Shown here: positions 1-7,410 of the stretch, piece after piece
Layout of the letters: each line of letters starts with the position of its first letter
Numbering within the stretch: position 1 is the stretch's first letter
DNA from: Spirochaetota bacterium
Lineage (GTDB): Bacteria > Spirochaetota > UBA12135 > COTS27 > JAFLEE01
Assembly (NCBI GenBank): GCA_017302015.1
Contig: JAFLEE010000043.1
Span: forward strand, 1 to 41,897
Length of the DNA stretch: 41,897 nt
Reading direction: 5' to 3'
Translations under genes and position numbers: made by a program
The notes under the pieces: model-generated
The model's input: the letters and a program-made list of their open reading frames with translations, nothing else
Databases searched by the model: none
Told to the model about the DNA's origin: nothing

Positions 1-687
1 CCCGGTCTCGAGTTCGCCCTTGTCCATGATCCAAAGCCGGTCGGAGACCTGCATGGCCAGGTCGTAATCGTGGGTGGAGAAGAGCACGGCCACGCCGGTC
101 TCGTGGGCGAGGCGGTGCAGGTAGAGGAGGACCGCGTGCCGCGCGGCGAGGTCGAGGTGGGCCGTCGGCTCGTCGAGGAAGATCACCGGGGTCGCCTGGG
201 CGACGGCGCGGGCGATGAGGGCGCGCTGGCGTTCGCCGTCGGAGAGTTCGCCGATGCGACGGCGGGCCCAGGGTTCCAGGCCCGACCGGCGCAGGGTCTC
301 GCGCACGATGGCTTGGTCCTCCGCCGTGGGCAACCCGTGCCACCGGGTATGGGGAATGCGCCCGAGGGAAACGGCCTCCTCCACGGTGAGGAACGGGGAG
401 AAATCGACGCGGGTGAGCACGATGGCCACGCGCCGCGCCCGCTCCCCCTCCGGGAGTTCCCGGGCGTCGCGGTCGCCGTAGCGGATCCCCCCGGACAGCG
501 AGGGGATCAGCAGCGAGAGGGTTCGCAGCAGCGTGCTCTTCCCCGAACCGTTGGGGCCCAGGAGCGCCACCACCTCCCCCGCCTCGAGGCGCACATCCAC
601 CGGTCCGAAGAGCGGCGCGCGGTGGCCCACCACCAGGCCTTCGGCGGAGAGCGGGGGCGCGGGGGGGACTTTCGCCGCGGCCTTCAT
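1..687 (-). CDS. btuD: Cobalamin ABC transporter ATP-binding protein (BtuD/FecE type), 3' end cut by window
   Basis: This is the ATPase of a binding-protein-dependent importer, acting on the cytoplasmic face of the BtuC permease. The visible 229 codons hold the Walker A motif GPNGSGKST (about residues 44-52), the ABC signature as LSDGERQR (about 147-154), Walker B VIFLDEP (about 168-174), the D-loop AHLDL and the switch histidine in FSTHD. The start ATG at 687 overlaps the upstream permease stop as ATGA. The reading frame runs off base 1, so the C-terminus is missing; about 25-40 residues would complete a family protein of normal length. Sequence alone cannot separate cobalamin from ferric-siderophore ATPases. 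The assignment rests on the operon (BtuB, adenosyltransferase, BtuF) and the upstream cobalamin riboswitch. Confidence 0.9.
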   Translation of the reverse strand, partial: MKAAAKVPPAPPLSAEGLVVGHRAPLFGPVDVRLEAGEVVALLGPNGSGKSTLLRTLSLLIPSLSGGIRYGDRDARELPEGERARRVAIVLTRVDFSPFLTVEEAVSLGRIPHTRWHGLPTAEDQAIVRETLRRSGLEPWARRRIGELSDGERQRALIARAVAQATPVIFLDEPTAHLDLAARHAVLLYLHRLAHETGVAVLFSTHDYDLAMQVSDRLWIMDKGELETG

Positions 688-1700
688 GCGAGGGACTGCT
701 GGTGGCGGCCCGAGAGGACGATCCACAGGACGACCGGGGCCCCCAAGAGCGAGGTCATGGCATTTAATGGAAGTATTCTACCCCCGCCGGGCAGGAAGGT
801 GGCGGCGTCGGCGCCGAGAGCGAGGCTGGCGCCGATGAGGGCGCAGCCGGGGAGCAGGAGGGCGTGGCGCGAAGTCCCCAGGGCCAAGCGGGCCAGATGG
901 GGCACGGCGAGGCCGATGAAGGCCACCGGGCCGCACCAGGCCGTCACCCCGCCGGAGAGGAGCGCCGCGGAGGCGAGGATCGTCACCCGCGCGAGGTGGA
1001 TGGGGATGCCCAGACTGCGGGCGTGCTCCTCGCCCAGGAGGAGCGCGTCGAGCGAGCGCACCGAGGCGACGGCGAGCAGCAATCCCGCCCCCACCGGGAG
1101 GAGCAGGAAGGGCAGCCGGCCCCGGCTGACTTCCCCGAAGCTCCCGAAACTCCAGGAGACGAGGGACTGCACCTGGTTGGCGCTGGCGAGTTCGGTGAGC
1201 ATGGAGACCACAGCCCCCATCAGGAAACTCAGCATCATCCCCGACACGAGGAGCGCGAGGTTTCCCCGCACCCGCGTTCCCACGAGCATAATGAGGAGGA
1301 GCGCGAAGAAGGCGCCGAGGACGGCGGAACTGGTGACCCCGAAGCGCGCGAAGAGCCCGCCCAGCATCCCCCCGGTGCCGAGGACGGCTAGGGCCGCGCC
1401 CAGGGTCGCGCCGGTGGTGATGCCCAGCAGGTCGGGCCCCGCCAGGGGATTACGGAACCAGGTCTGCATGAGGAGCCCCGCCACCGCCAGGGCCGCCCCG
1501 GAGGCCAGGGCCGTGAGCATGCGCGGCAAGCGGAAATCGAAGAGGAGCGCCCCGAGCCCGCGGGGATCCCCGCCGAAGACGACTTCCCACCAACCCGAGG
1601 GGCTCACCGCCACGGCCCCGATCGTGAGGGAGAGGGCGGCGAACGCGGCCAAAAGCAGCAGGAGTAGCGCCAGCACCGCCGTGCTGCGGGCCGGGCTCAA
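684..1700 (-). CDS. btuC: Cobalamin ABC transporter permease (FecCD/BtuC family)
   Basis: This is an integral inner-membrane permease of 338 residues, the usual length for the FecCD family, with about ten hydrophobic segments. Family hallmarks include the FDFRLPRMLTALASGAALA stretch near residue 55, the GPDLLGITTGATLGAA region after TM2, and the cytoplasmic coupling region near GEEHARSLGI (about 223-232) followed by CGPVAFIGLAVPHLARL. The start codon is TTG at 1700, overlapping the upstream stop as TTGA, which fits translational coupling with btuF; no better start lies nearby. Downstream it overlaps the ATPase gene by 4 bases. It is expected to form a BtuC2D2 complex importing B12 delivered by the lipoprotein encoded just upstream. 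Confidence 0.92.
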   Translation of the reverse strand: MSPARSTAVLALLLLLLAAFAALSLTIGAVAVSPSGWWEVVFGGDPRGLGALLFDFRLPRMLTALASGAALAVAGLLMQTWFRNPLAGPDLLGITTGATLGAALAVLGTGGMLGGLFARFGVTSSAVLGAFFALLLIMLVGTRVRGNLALLVSGMMLSFLMGAVVSMLTELASANQVQSLVSWSFGSFGEVSRGRLPFLLLPVGAGLLLAVASVRSLDALLLGEEHARSLGIPIHLARVTILASAALLSGGVTAWCGPVAFIGLAVPHLARLALGTSRHALLLPGCALIGASLALGADAATFLPGGGRILPLNAMTSLLGAPVVLWIVLSGRHQQSLA

Positions 1701-2827
1701 GGGAGTTTCCGGTGGTATTTGGGGGTGAGTTCCCCCAGGAGCTCGGGGTGGAGGATGATGGCGAAATCGGCGAGGAGTTCGTGGGGACGGAGGACCGCCC
1801 CCTCGTGGTAATCGTTTCCGCCCTCGGGGACCCCGCGCCGGTCGTTATTCCATACGGAACCGGAAGCGAAGGGGGCGAAGGAGGCGAAACGGGGATCGAG
1901 GGCGCGGATCGCCGGGAGACTTTTCGCATCGCCGGTGTGGAGCCACACCTCGGCGTCTTTCGCCCGGCGGAAGACCTCTTCGAGGGCCACGGCGAAACTC
2001 CCCTTCTCGGTGTTTTCCTTCCATAGATACTCGCCGCCCGCGTCCTCGATGAGGGAGGCGATATAGCTCTTCCCGCCGGGGAGGTACCAGGTTCCCTTAT
2101 AGGGCAGGCCGAGCATCACCTTGGGCCGGTGCTCGACGCCGGAGAGCGTGCTCACCATGTGCATGTAGGCGTTCTCGGTCTGGGCGAAGAGCCGGTCGGC
2201 CTCTTTTTCTTTTCCGAGCAGCGCGCCGAAGACCTTGATCCACTCGGCCCGGGCGAGGGGATGCTCCTCGAGCCATTCGGCGAAGATGAGGATCGGCCAA
2301 CCGGATTCGGAGAGGCGGAACATGCGGTCGGCGGCCTCGCGGCCCACCACGTCGGCCACCACCAGGTCCGGCTTCACCGAGGCGATCACCTCGGGCGAGA
2401 AACGGCTGGCGCCGCCGAAGGCCTCACGCACCCGCCCCGAAGCGACGCGGGCGCGCATATTGCTGCTATAGAGGAAGCGGCTTTCGGCGAAGGCCCCCAC
2501 CGCATCGAGCCCCCCCAGGGCCTCGACCATGGCGAGTTGAGGCGAGGAGGAGAGCGCCAGGTTCGTCACCGGCACGAGCACCCGGGCCCCCGCGGGGATA
2601 TCCCGGGGGATGGGCGCGCCGTTGGTGAGGAGCACCAGGTAGAGGTCTTCCTGGGCGTCTTTCCAGGGCCGACGCACGACGAGGCGGGTGAAATCCTTCT
2701 CTTTGAGGAAATAGAAACCCTGGGCGTGGCGCGGGGAGACGATTTCGCCCTTGGGCATGCGCATCGCCGGATTGGAGCAGGCGGCGAGGGCCCATATCAG
2801 CCCGAGGAAGATGAGAGGTTTTTGCAT
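1697..2827 (-). CDS. btuF: Cobalamin-binding lipoprotein (BtuF-like, Peripla_BP_2 fold)
   Basis: This 376-residue substrate-binding lipoprotein belongs to the TroA/BtuF-like class III fold. The N-terminus is a short signal peptide ending in the lipobox L-A-A-C, with the lipidated Cys at residue 17. Later come a typical segment on the question of what binds where (FSPEVIASVKPDLVVADVVG) and the linking helix region (AEWIKVFGALLGKEKEADRL). The ATG at 2827 was chosen because it gives the lipobox and is preceded by AGGAG about 6 bases upstream. The same frame stays open further upstream, but that part is opposite the adenosyltransferase gene and shows no homology. The gene overlaps btuC by 4 bases. 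Binding of B12 rather than another chelate is inferred from the operon. Confidence 0.87.
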   Translation of the reverse strand: MQKPLIFLGLIWALAACSNPAMRMPKGEIVSPRHAQGFYFLKEKDFTRLVVRRPWKDAQEDLYLVLLTNGAPIPRDIPAGARVLVPVTNLALSSSPQLAMVEALGGLDAVGAFAESRFLYSSNMRARVASGRVREAFGGASRFSPEVIASVKPDLVVADVVGREAADRMFRLSESGWPILIFAEWLEEHPLARAEWIKVFGALLGKEKEADRLFAQTENAYMHMVSTLSGVEHRPKVMLGLPYKGTWYLPGGKSYIASLIEDAGGEYLWKENTEKGSFAVALEEVFRRAKDAEVWLHTGDAKSLPAIRALDPRFASFAPFASGSVWNNDRRGVPEGGNDYHEGAVLRPHELLADFAIILHPELLGELTPKYHRKLP

Positions 2828-2904
2828 CGACGGCTCCTGCCCCCGTGGGCGCCAAGCGCGCTCCGAAAGGATCCGAAGCGCGGCGGGCCGGGAGGGCGTG
2901 CGAA

Positions 2905-3522
2905 TTATCGCTTCTCTTCCCCGGATTTTCCGCCCTCGGCGACGGGGGCCTTCTGGCCCCAGAGGTACTCGGGCGTGCCTTCTTCCTTCGCGGCCCAGCG
3001 GGAATAGGCAAACAGGAAATCGGAGAGGCGATTGACGTAGCGGCGCATGGCCTCGTCCACGGGTTCCGCCTGGTGGAGGCGGACGAGGAGGCGCTCCAGG
3101 CGCCGGCAGACCGTCCGGGCGACGTGGGCCCAGGCATTGAGCTCGCTGCCGCCGGGCAGGACGAAATTGCGCAGCGGCGGGATGCGGGCCGTGAGGAAAT
3201 CGATCTCGCCCTCCATCCGCTTGGGCGCCTCGTCGTCGAAATGCACCAAGGGCCCCGCGGCCGGGGAGGTCGCCACGGCGCTCCCCAGGTCGAAGAGGTG
3301 GTTCTGGATCTCGTGGAACCAGATCTCGGATTTTTCCCGCAGAAGCGGGCTCGCGGCCCCGCCAGCCCTGGTGCGCAGCACCCCGATCCACGCGTTGAGT
3401 TCATCGGCGGTGCCGAAGGCCTCCACGCGCAGGTCGGATTTGGGGACCCGTTTGCCGTCGACGAGGGCCGTCGTGCCGTCGTCGCCGGTGCGGGTGTAGA
3501 GTTTGCTCAAGGTGACCCCCAT
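2905..3522 (-). CDS. pduO: PduO-type ATP:cob(I)alamin adenosyltransferase
   Basis: This 205-residue protein transfers the adenosyl group of ATP to cob(I)alamin to make coenzyme B12 in the cytoplasm. The PduO/MMAB signature is clear: TRTGDDGTT near residue 11, the E-FGT-DELNAWIG segment around residues 35-46, the conserved arginine patch R-CRRLERLLVRL, and NRLSDFLFAYSRWAA near the C-terminus. It is not the CobA/BtuR family, which has a P-loop. The ATG overlaps the btuB stop by one base (TGATG), and btuF follows 77 bases later. Its place between receptor and transporter genes says that imported cobalamin is converted at once to the cofactor form. It should be under the same riboswitch as btuB. 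Confidence 0.93.
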   Translation of the reverse strand: MGVTLSKLYTRTGDDGTTALVDGKRVPKSDLRVEAFGTADELNAWIGVLRTRAGGAASPLLREKSEIWFHEIQNHLFDLGSAVATSPAAGPLVHFDDEAPKRMEGEIDFLTARIPPLRNFVLPGGSELNAWAHVARTVCRRLERLLVRLHQAEPVDEAMRRYVNRLSDFLFAYSRWAAKEEGTPEYLWGQKAPVAEGGKSGEEKR

Positions 3523-5483
3523 CAGAGCGCGACCTTCACCCCGCCGAAAAAGAGGATGCCGGGGTTCTTGTAGCCGTAGACCGTGCTGACCTTCTGGTCG
3601 AGGAGGTTCTCGCCCCGGAAGAAAAGGGTCACTTGCCGCACGACATCGAAGGAAACCCGCGCATCGAGTTTCCAGTATTCCGGCGTCATCACCGTCGTTT
3701 GGGCGTAGGTGAGCGGATCGAAGGTGACGTCGTAGCGCACGCCGCTATAGCCCAGGCTCGCACCCAGTGAGAAGCGATCGGCCAGGCGCACATCGCCATA
3801 GACCGAACCGGTGTGCGCCGGCCGGCGGATGAGGAATTTTTCGGTCGCCAGGTTGCGGGCGTCCATGAAGGTATAGGTCACGCCGGCGGACCAGCGCGGA
3901 TCGGGATTCACCCGGGCCTCGAACTCGACCCCCTGCATGCGGCTGGAGCCCGTATTCGTGTAGGCGAAACCGAAATCGATCTGGTTGGAGAAAACCTGGT
4001 GGAAATAGGTGACCGAGAGGCGGAACGCGTTCTCGCGCACGAAACCGACGCTCGCGTCGACGGCGAGGCTGGTCTCGGATTTGAGCCCCGGATTCCCGAA
4101 CACGGGCACGTAGAGTTGGTAGAGGGTCGGCGCTTTCCAGGCGCTGCCGCCGGACGCCGACAGACGAAGGCCGCTTGCGTGCTGCCAGGCGGCCGCAAGG
4201 TGGAAAGTGCCCACCAACCCCGCGGCGCCGCTTCCCTCGAGGCGGCCGCTGGCGCTGGCGGTGAGCGAATCCAGATCGAGGAGGTACTGGGCGAAGCCCC
4301 CCAGGAGCGCCTGGTTCGACCCGGAGACGGGCGCGAAGGAATCGGAGTATTGGATGGATTCCAGGCGCCAATCGAAGCCGGCGGCGAGTTTGTGTTTCCC
4401 GAGGTCGAAATCGTTCTGGAACGACCCGGCGTGCTGCTGGCCATCGAGGAGGCTATTCTGGAAACTGAAGGCCGCCTTGTCGCTATTCGTGGATTGGAAG
4501 CGCGACCAGTCATGGCTGAGGCGGTACTTCCACGCGGCCACGGGCCGATGCTCCCAAGACAGCGAGAGCGACGTATTCGTGCCCATGCTGTCGAAATTGG
4601 TGCTGTCGCGGAAGGCCCCGTAGTCGAGGGAGGTGCTGGACCCGTTGAACCGGCCCTGGACCTGGAGCAGCGCGCCCTCCACCGGGCGCAGCGAGAGTTT
4701 GCCGCTTAAGAGCAGGTTCGTGTAGGCGTTTGGCTTGAACGCCACGGTGCTCCCCGCGGATTCTTGGGCCTTGGAGGCGCCCGCCGTGGATTCCCAGCCG
4801 CCGCTGACGTCGTAGGAGAACTTGTCGACGCTCCCCTTGAGGGCGAGCAGGAGGTTGAGGCTCTGGTAATTCCCGTATTCCACCGTGAGGACGGGGGCGA
4901 AGGCCCGGTCCGTCTTCCCTCGGGTGATGAAATTGATCACGCCGCCTAGCGCGTCGCTGCCGTAGAGGGAAGATTGGCTGCCGCGCAGCACTTCGATGCG
5001 GTCGAGGAAGGCGAAATTGAGCATCTCCAGGGCGGGGGCACCGCCCGAAGAACTGGGATCGTGGATCGGCACGCCGTCGACCATGACGAGGGCCTGCCCC
5101 GATCCCGCGCCGCGCAGGAAGACCGAGGATTGGCCGCCGCCCATGGGCCCGTTCTGGGCGATGGAAACCCCGGGGGAGAGGCGCAGGTATTCCACCGGCT
5201 TCATGAAGCCGAGATTGGAGATTTCCCGGCTGCCGATGACCGAGACGGCGATGCCGGTGCGCGAAAGCGAACTTTCGCTTCGGGTGGCGCTGACGACGAC
5301 CGGATCGAGATAGCGATTGGTGGCCTTCGTCGCCCCTTCTTCGGCGGTCAGCGACGCGCTCAAGGCCATCGTAAGCGCGAGAAGTCGGGAAAAGCGGCGC
5401 CTTCTCCTCGTCGCGACCGGAAATCGGTTGGATAAAAAAGACAGGGCGAGACCGTTTCGGTCGTCCCCAAAAATAACGGACAT
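3522..5483 (-). CDS. btuB: TonB-dependent outer-membrane cobalamin receptor (BtuB)
   Basis: This 653-residue outer-membrane receptor moves cobalamin into the periplasm using TonB energy. After a basic N-terminus and signal-like stretch (about residues 30-48) come a TonB-box-like DPVVVSATRSE (about 60-70) and a plug domain with VFLRGAGSGQALVMVDGVPI and the IEVLRGSQSSLYGSDALGGVINFIT block. A roughly 22-strand barrel follows, ending in a C-terminal strand whose last residue is Leu rather than the usual Phe. The ATG at 5483 follows a GGAGGGGAAC ribosome-binding site. The start gives a long n-region; an internal ATG at codon 39 (MALSASLT) is a possible mature-style alternative, but lacks such a site. 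Identity as BtuB rests on the upstream cobalamin riboswitch and the operon. Confidence 0.92.
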   Translation of the reverse strand: MSVIFGDDRNGLALSFLSNRFPVATRRRRRFSRLLALTMALSASLTAEEGATKATNRYLDPVVVSATRSESSLSRTGIAVSVIGSREISNLGFMKPVEYLRLSPGVSIAQNGPMGGGQSSVFLRGAGSGQALVMVDGVPIHDPSSSGGAPALEMLNFAFLDRIEVLRGSQSSLYGSDALGGVINFITRGKTDRAFAPVLTVEYGNYQSLNLLLALKGSVDKFSYDVSGGWESTAGASKAQESAGSTVAFKPNAYTNLLLSGKLSLRPVEGALLQVQGRFNGSSTSLDYGAFRDSTNFDSMGTNTSLSLSWEHRPVAAWKYRLSHDWSRFQSTNSDKAAFSFQNSLLDGQQHAGSFQNDFDLGKHKLAAGFDWRLESIQYSDSFAPVSGSNQALLGGFAQYLLDLDSLTASASGRLEGSGAAGLVGTFHLAAAWQHASGLRLSASGGSAWKAPTLYQLYVPVFGNPGLKSETSLAVDASVGFVRENAFRLSVTYFHQVFSNQIDFGFAYTNTGSSRMQGVEFEARVNPDPRWSAGVTYTFMDARNLATEKFLIRRPAHTGSVYGDVRLADRFSLGASLGYSGVRYDVTFDPLTYAQTTVMTPEYWKLDARVSFDVVRQVTLFFRGENLLDQKVSTVYGYKNPGILFFGGVKVAL

Positions 5484-5486
5484 GTT

Positions 5487-5573
5487 CCCCTCCGCGAGAG
5501 AACTTGGCCCACGGCCCGGCGCGGTAAAATTTACGCCGGGTCGCCGCGAAGCCGTCGGCCGAACTGGAGGGAG
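5487..5573 (-). promoter_or_regulatory. btuB: Probable riboswitch expression platform sequestering the btuB ribosome-binding site
   Basis: In the transcript leader, CUCCCUCC (bases 5573-5566 read on the minus strand) is complementary to the btuB Shine-Dalgarno GGAGGGG (5493-5487). Between them a seven-pair hairpin forms from CCCGGCG/CGCCGGG (5534-5540 with 5515-5521). No U-run follows, so a translational rather than a terminator switch fits better. The pairing is seen in the sequence; its role is inferred. Confidence 0.35.
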
Positions 5574-5682
5574 CTGGATGGATGGGGGGCGAGCGATCCG
5601 GCGCCAAGCGGCTGGATACGCGGGGATCCCGTCATCCGGAGTCTCCGTCCGGAGGGCGTCGAGCGGGCGTTTTTAGGCGCCC

Positions 5683-5842
5683 GGGATTCGGCAGGTTTTC
5701 TGGCTTGCGGAAGGGGAGGAACCCCCGGTCTGCCTTCCCGGGTCATGGGACCCAGTGGCGACGACCTCGGCCGTGGATGGCGGCCCCGCTTACAGCTCCG
5801 GGCGAGCCCGGGGTTTGCACCCGGTTCCCTCGCCGAAATCCC
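5683..5842 (-). ncRNA. Cobalamin (AdoCbl/B12) riboswitch aptamer
   Basis: Read on the minus strand, the leader has the class features in the right order: GAGGGAACCGGGTGCAAA with CCCCGGG, the AGCTGTAAGCGG segment, then GCCACTGG, GGGAAGGC, and the B12 box AGCCAGAAAACCTGCC near 5692-5707. The closing P1 stem is GGGATT(T)CGGC (5842-5832) with GCCGAATCCC (5692-5683). It lies about 200 bases upstream of btuB and downstream of a good promoter. It should shut down the B12 uptake operon when cobalamin is plentiful. Confidence 0.93.
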
Positions 5843-5865
5843 ATTCGTGGACTTGAACCACGGTC

Positions 5866-5895
5866 ATTATCGTCCGAGGGCGGCGGCGGGGTCAA
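5866..5895 (-). promoter_or_regulatory. Sigma70 promoter of the btuB riboswitch operon
   Basis: TTGACC (5895-5890) and GATAAT (5871-5866) are separated by 18 bases on the minus strand. Transcription would begin near 5859, just before the aptamer P1 stem. The promoter sits directly after the stop of the upstream propeller gene, so the B12 operon has its own transcription start. Confidence 0.7.
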
Positions 5896-5954
5896 GGGCG
5901 ACCATGGAACGGCGATGCTCGAGCCCTTGTCTGTGGAGCGCTTTCCCAACCGCC

Positions 5955-7355
5955 TCAACGGCCCCTCAGGTCATAGCACAAGAGCCTTGGATTTTTCCCG
6001 TGGAGGAAATCGCGCTGGTTCTGGCAGACATAAAGGAGGCCGCGGCTTAAGACCGGCGGCGTCCACGTCTCCCGGGCGGAGAAGAGCCAGGTTCGGGATA
6101 GGATCTGGGCACCGGCCGGGCTCAAATCCATCCATAATAAGTGGCCGAACTCCCCGAGGCAGAGCGTGCGCCCGTCCACGTCCATCAGCCAGGAGCGGTA
6201 GGTGCCGAAGCGCACCCGTTCCGTCTTTCCATCCCGCACGAGCACTTCTTCCCAACTCGGCTGCCGGCGCCATTTTTCGCTTCCGTCTTTTAGATCGATG
6301 CAGACGAGGAAGGCGTTGCCCGGGCCGTGGCCGTCGACACCGTAGAGGTAGCCGTCCTTCTCGAGGGGCGACATGAAGTGGATGCCGAAGCCCCGGTTGG
6401 TCCAGCGTGGCACCGCAATTCCCTGGCTGCGGTATTCCAAAAGGACGCTCCCCATCCCGTAGCACTCGGAGAGGAAGATTCGGTTCCCACCGACCCAGGG
6501 AGTCGAGGCGTTCACTGATTCCCGGGGCCGCCCCCGCCAAGGGTAGGAAAAATCGAGGAGTCCGGTGGAGGGATCCATACAGAGAAGGCCGCCCGTGGGC
6601 GGCTCGCTCTCGCCCCCGGCGAAGACGAGGAGCCGGTCTTTTCCCAAAAGACGCGCCATGCGGGGCGTGGCGTAGGAGGCGCCCCACCCTACCCCATTTT
6701 TCCACCGAAGGCCGCCGGTTTCCAGATCGAAGGCCGCCACATCCCCGCCATCGGGACCTCCAACCTGGACGATGAGGAAGGATCCCCAGACGAGGGGAGA
6801 AGAACCGACACCGAAGAAATTCTGGACAACCCCAAACTCTGCACCTAACGAATGCTTCCACCGGAGACGGCCCGTCCCCAGATCCAAACAGTGGAGTTCC
6901 CCTTCCGGACCGAGGGTATAGACATTTTTTTTTGTCAGCGCCGGCGAGGAGCGCGGTCCGCCATTATAGCCATACCGGTCTTCGTAGGATGTGGGGTAAC
7001 GATACTGCCAATGTCGCCTCCCGGTTTCGGCGTCGAGGCATTCAACAATTAAATCCTGGCCTTGGCGGTGCGTGAAAAAGAGACGGCTGTCTTGGATGAC
7101 CGGGCTGGCGAAGCCCTCGCCTTTCACCTGTTCCCAAACGAGGCGGGGCGCTTCATTGGAAAAATCCGCGAGCAGGCCGGTCTCGGGAGCTCGCATGTCC
7201 GCTGTGGGGCCGAGGAAGCGGGGCCAGTCCGATATTACGGCCTTGGGCTTGGATGGGCCCGGCTGCCCGGGGGAAGCTCCTGGACGAACCGAGGGTCCGG
7301 GGGCGCTCCACGCGGCCAGGAGCGCGAAGGATAGGGTGGCGATGAAACGACTCAC
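5955..7355 (-). CDS. Secreted PQQ-like beta-propeller repeat protein (BamB/quinoprotein-like fold)
   Basis: This secreted protein of 466 residues carries repeated blades of the PQQ-like type: CLDAETGRRHWQYRY, CLDLGTGRLRWKHSL, AFDLETGGLRWKNGV, CMDPSTGLLDFSYPW, CIDLKDGSEKWRRQP. Each is a short strand with a G-x-x-W tryptophan-docking motif. An N-terminal hydrophobic stretch (FIATLSFALLAAW) looks like a signal peptide. Such proteins are very common in PVC bacteria and their function is mostly unknown; I see no quinoprotein dehydrogenase catalytic region, so an enzymatic role is not claimed. The GTG at 7355 is preferred, with GGA 5 bases before it; an upstream TTG at 7364 would add three residues. 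It is separated from the beta-helix gene by about 55 bases and may be co-transcribed with it. Confidence 0.8.
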   Translation of the reverse strand: MSRFIATLSFALLAAWSAPGPSVRPGASPGQPGPSKPKAVISDWPRFLGPTADMRAPETGLLADFSNEAPRLVWEQVKGEGFASPVIQDSRLFFTHRQGQDLIVECLDAETGRRHWQYRYPTSYEDRYGYNGGPRSSPALTKKNVYTLGPEGELHCLDLGTGRLRWKHSLGAEFGVVQNFFGVGSSPLVWGSFLIVQVGGPDGGDVAAFDLETGGLRWKNGVGWGASYATPRMARLLGKDRLLVFAGGESEPPTGGLLCMDPSTGLLDFSYPWRGRPRESVNASTPWVGGNRIFLSECYGMGSVLLEYRSQGIAVPRWTNRGFGIHFMSPLEKDGYLYGVDGHGPGNAFLVCIDLKDGSEKWRRQPSWEEVLVRDGKTERVRFGTYRSWLMDVDGRTLCLGEFGHLLWMDLSPAGAQILSRTWLFSARETWTPPVLSRGLLYVCQNQRDFLHGKNPRLLCYDLRGR

Positions 7356-7410
7356 GGGATCCAAGTGTACCCATGGTTCCTAACTTCGGTGAAAGGCGTA
7401 AAACGCGCCC

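Noticed and set aside
5955-7355. Reading the propeller protein as a PQQ-dependent dehydrogenase
   Set aside because: Only propeller blades are visible; the catalytic and cofactor-binding features of the dehydrogenases are not seen.
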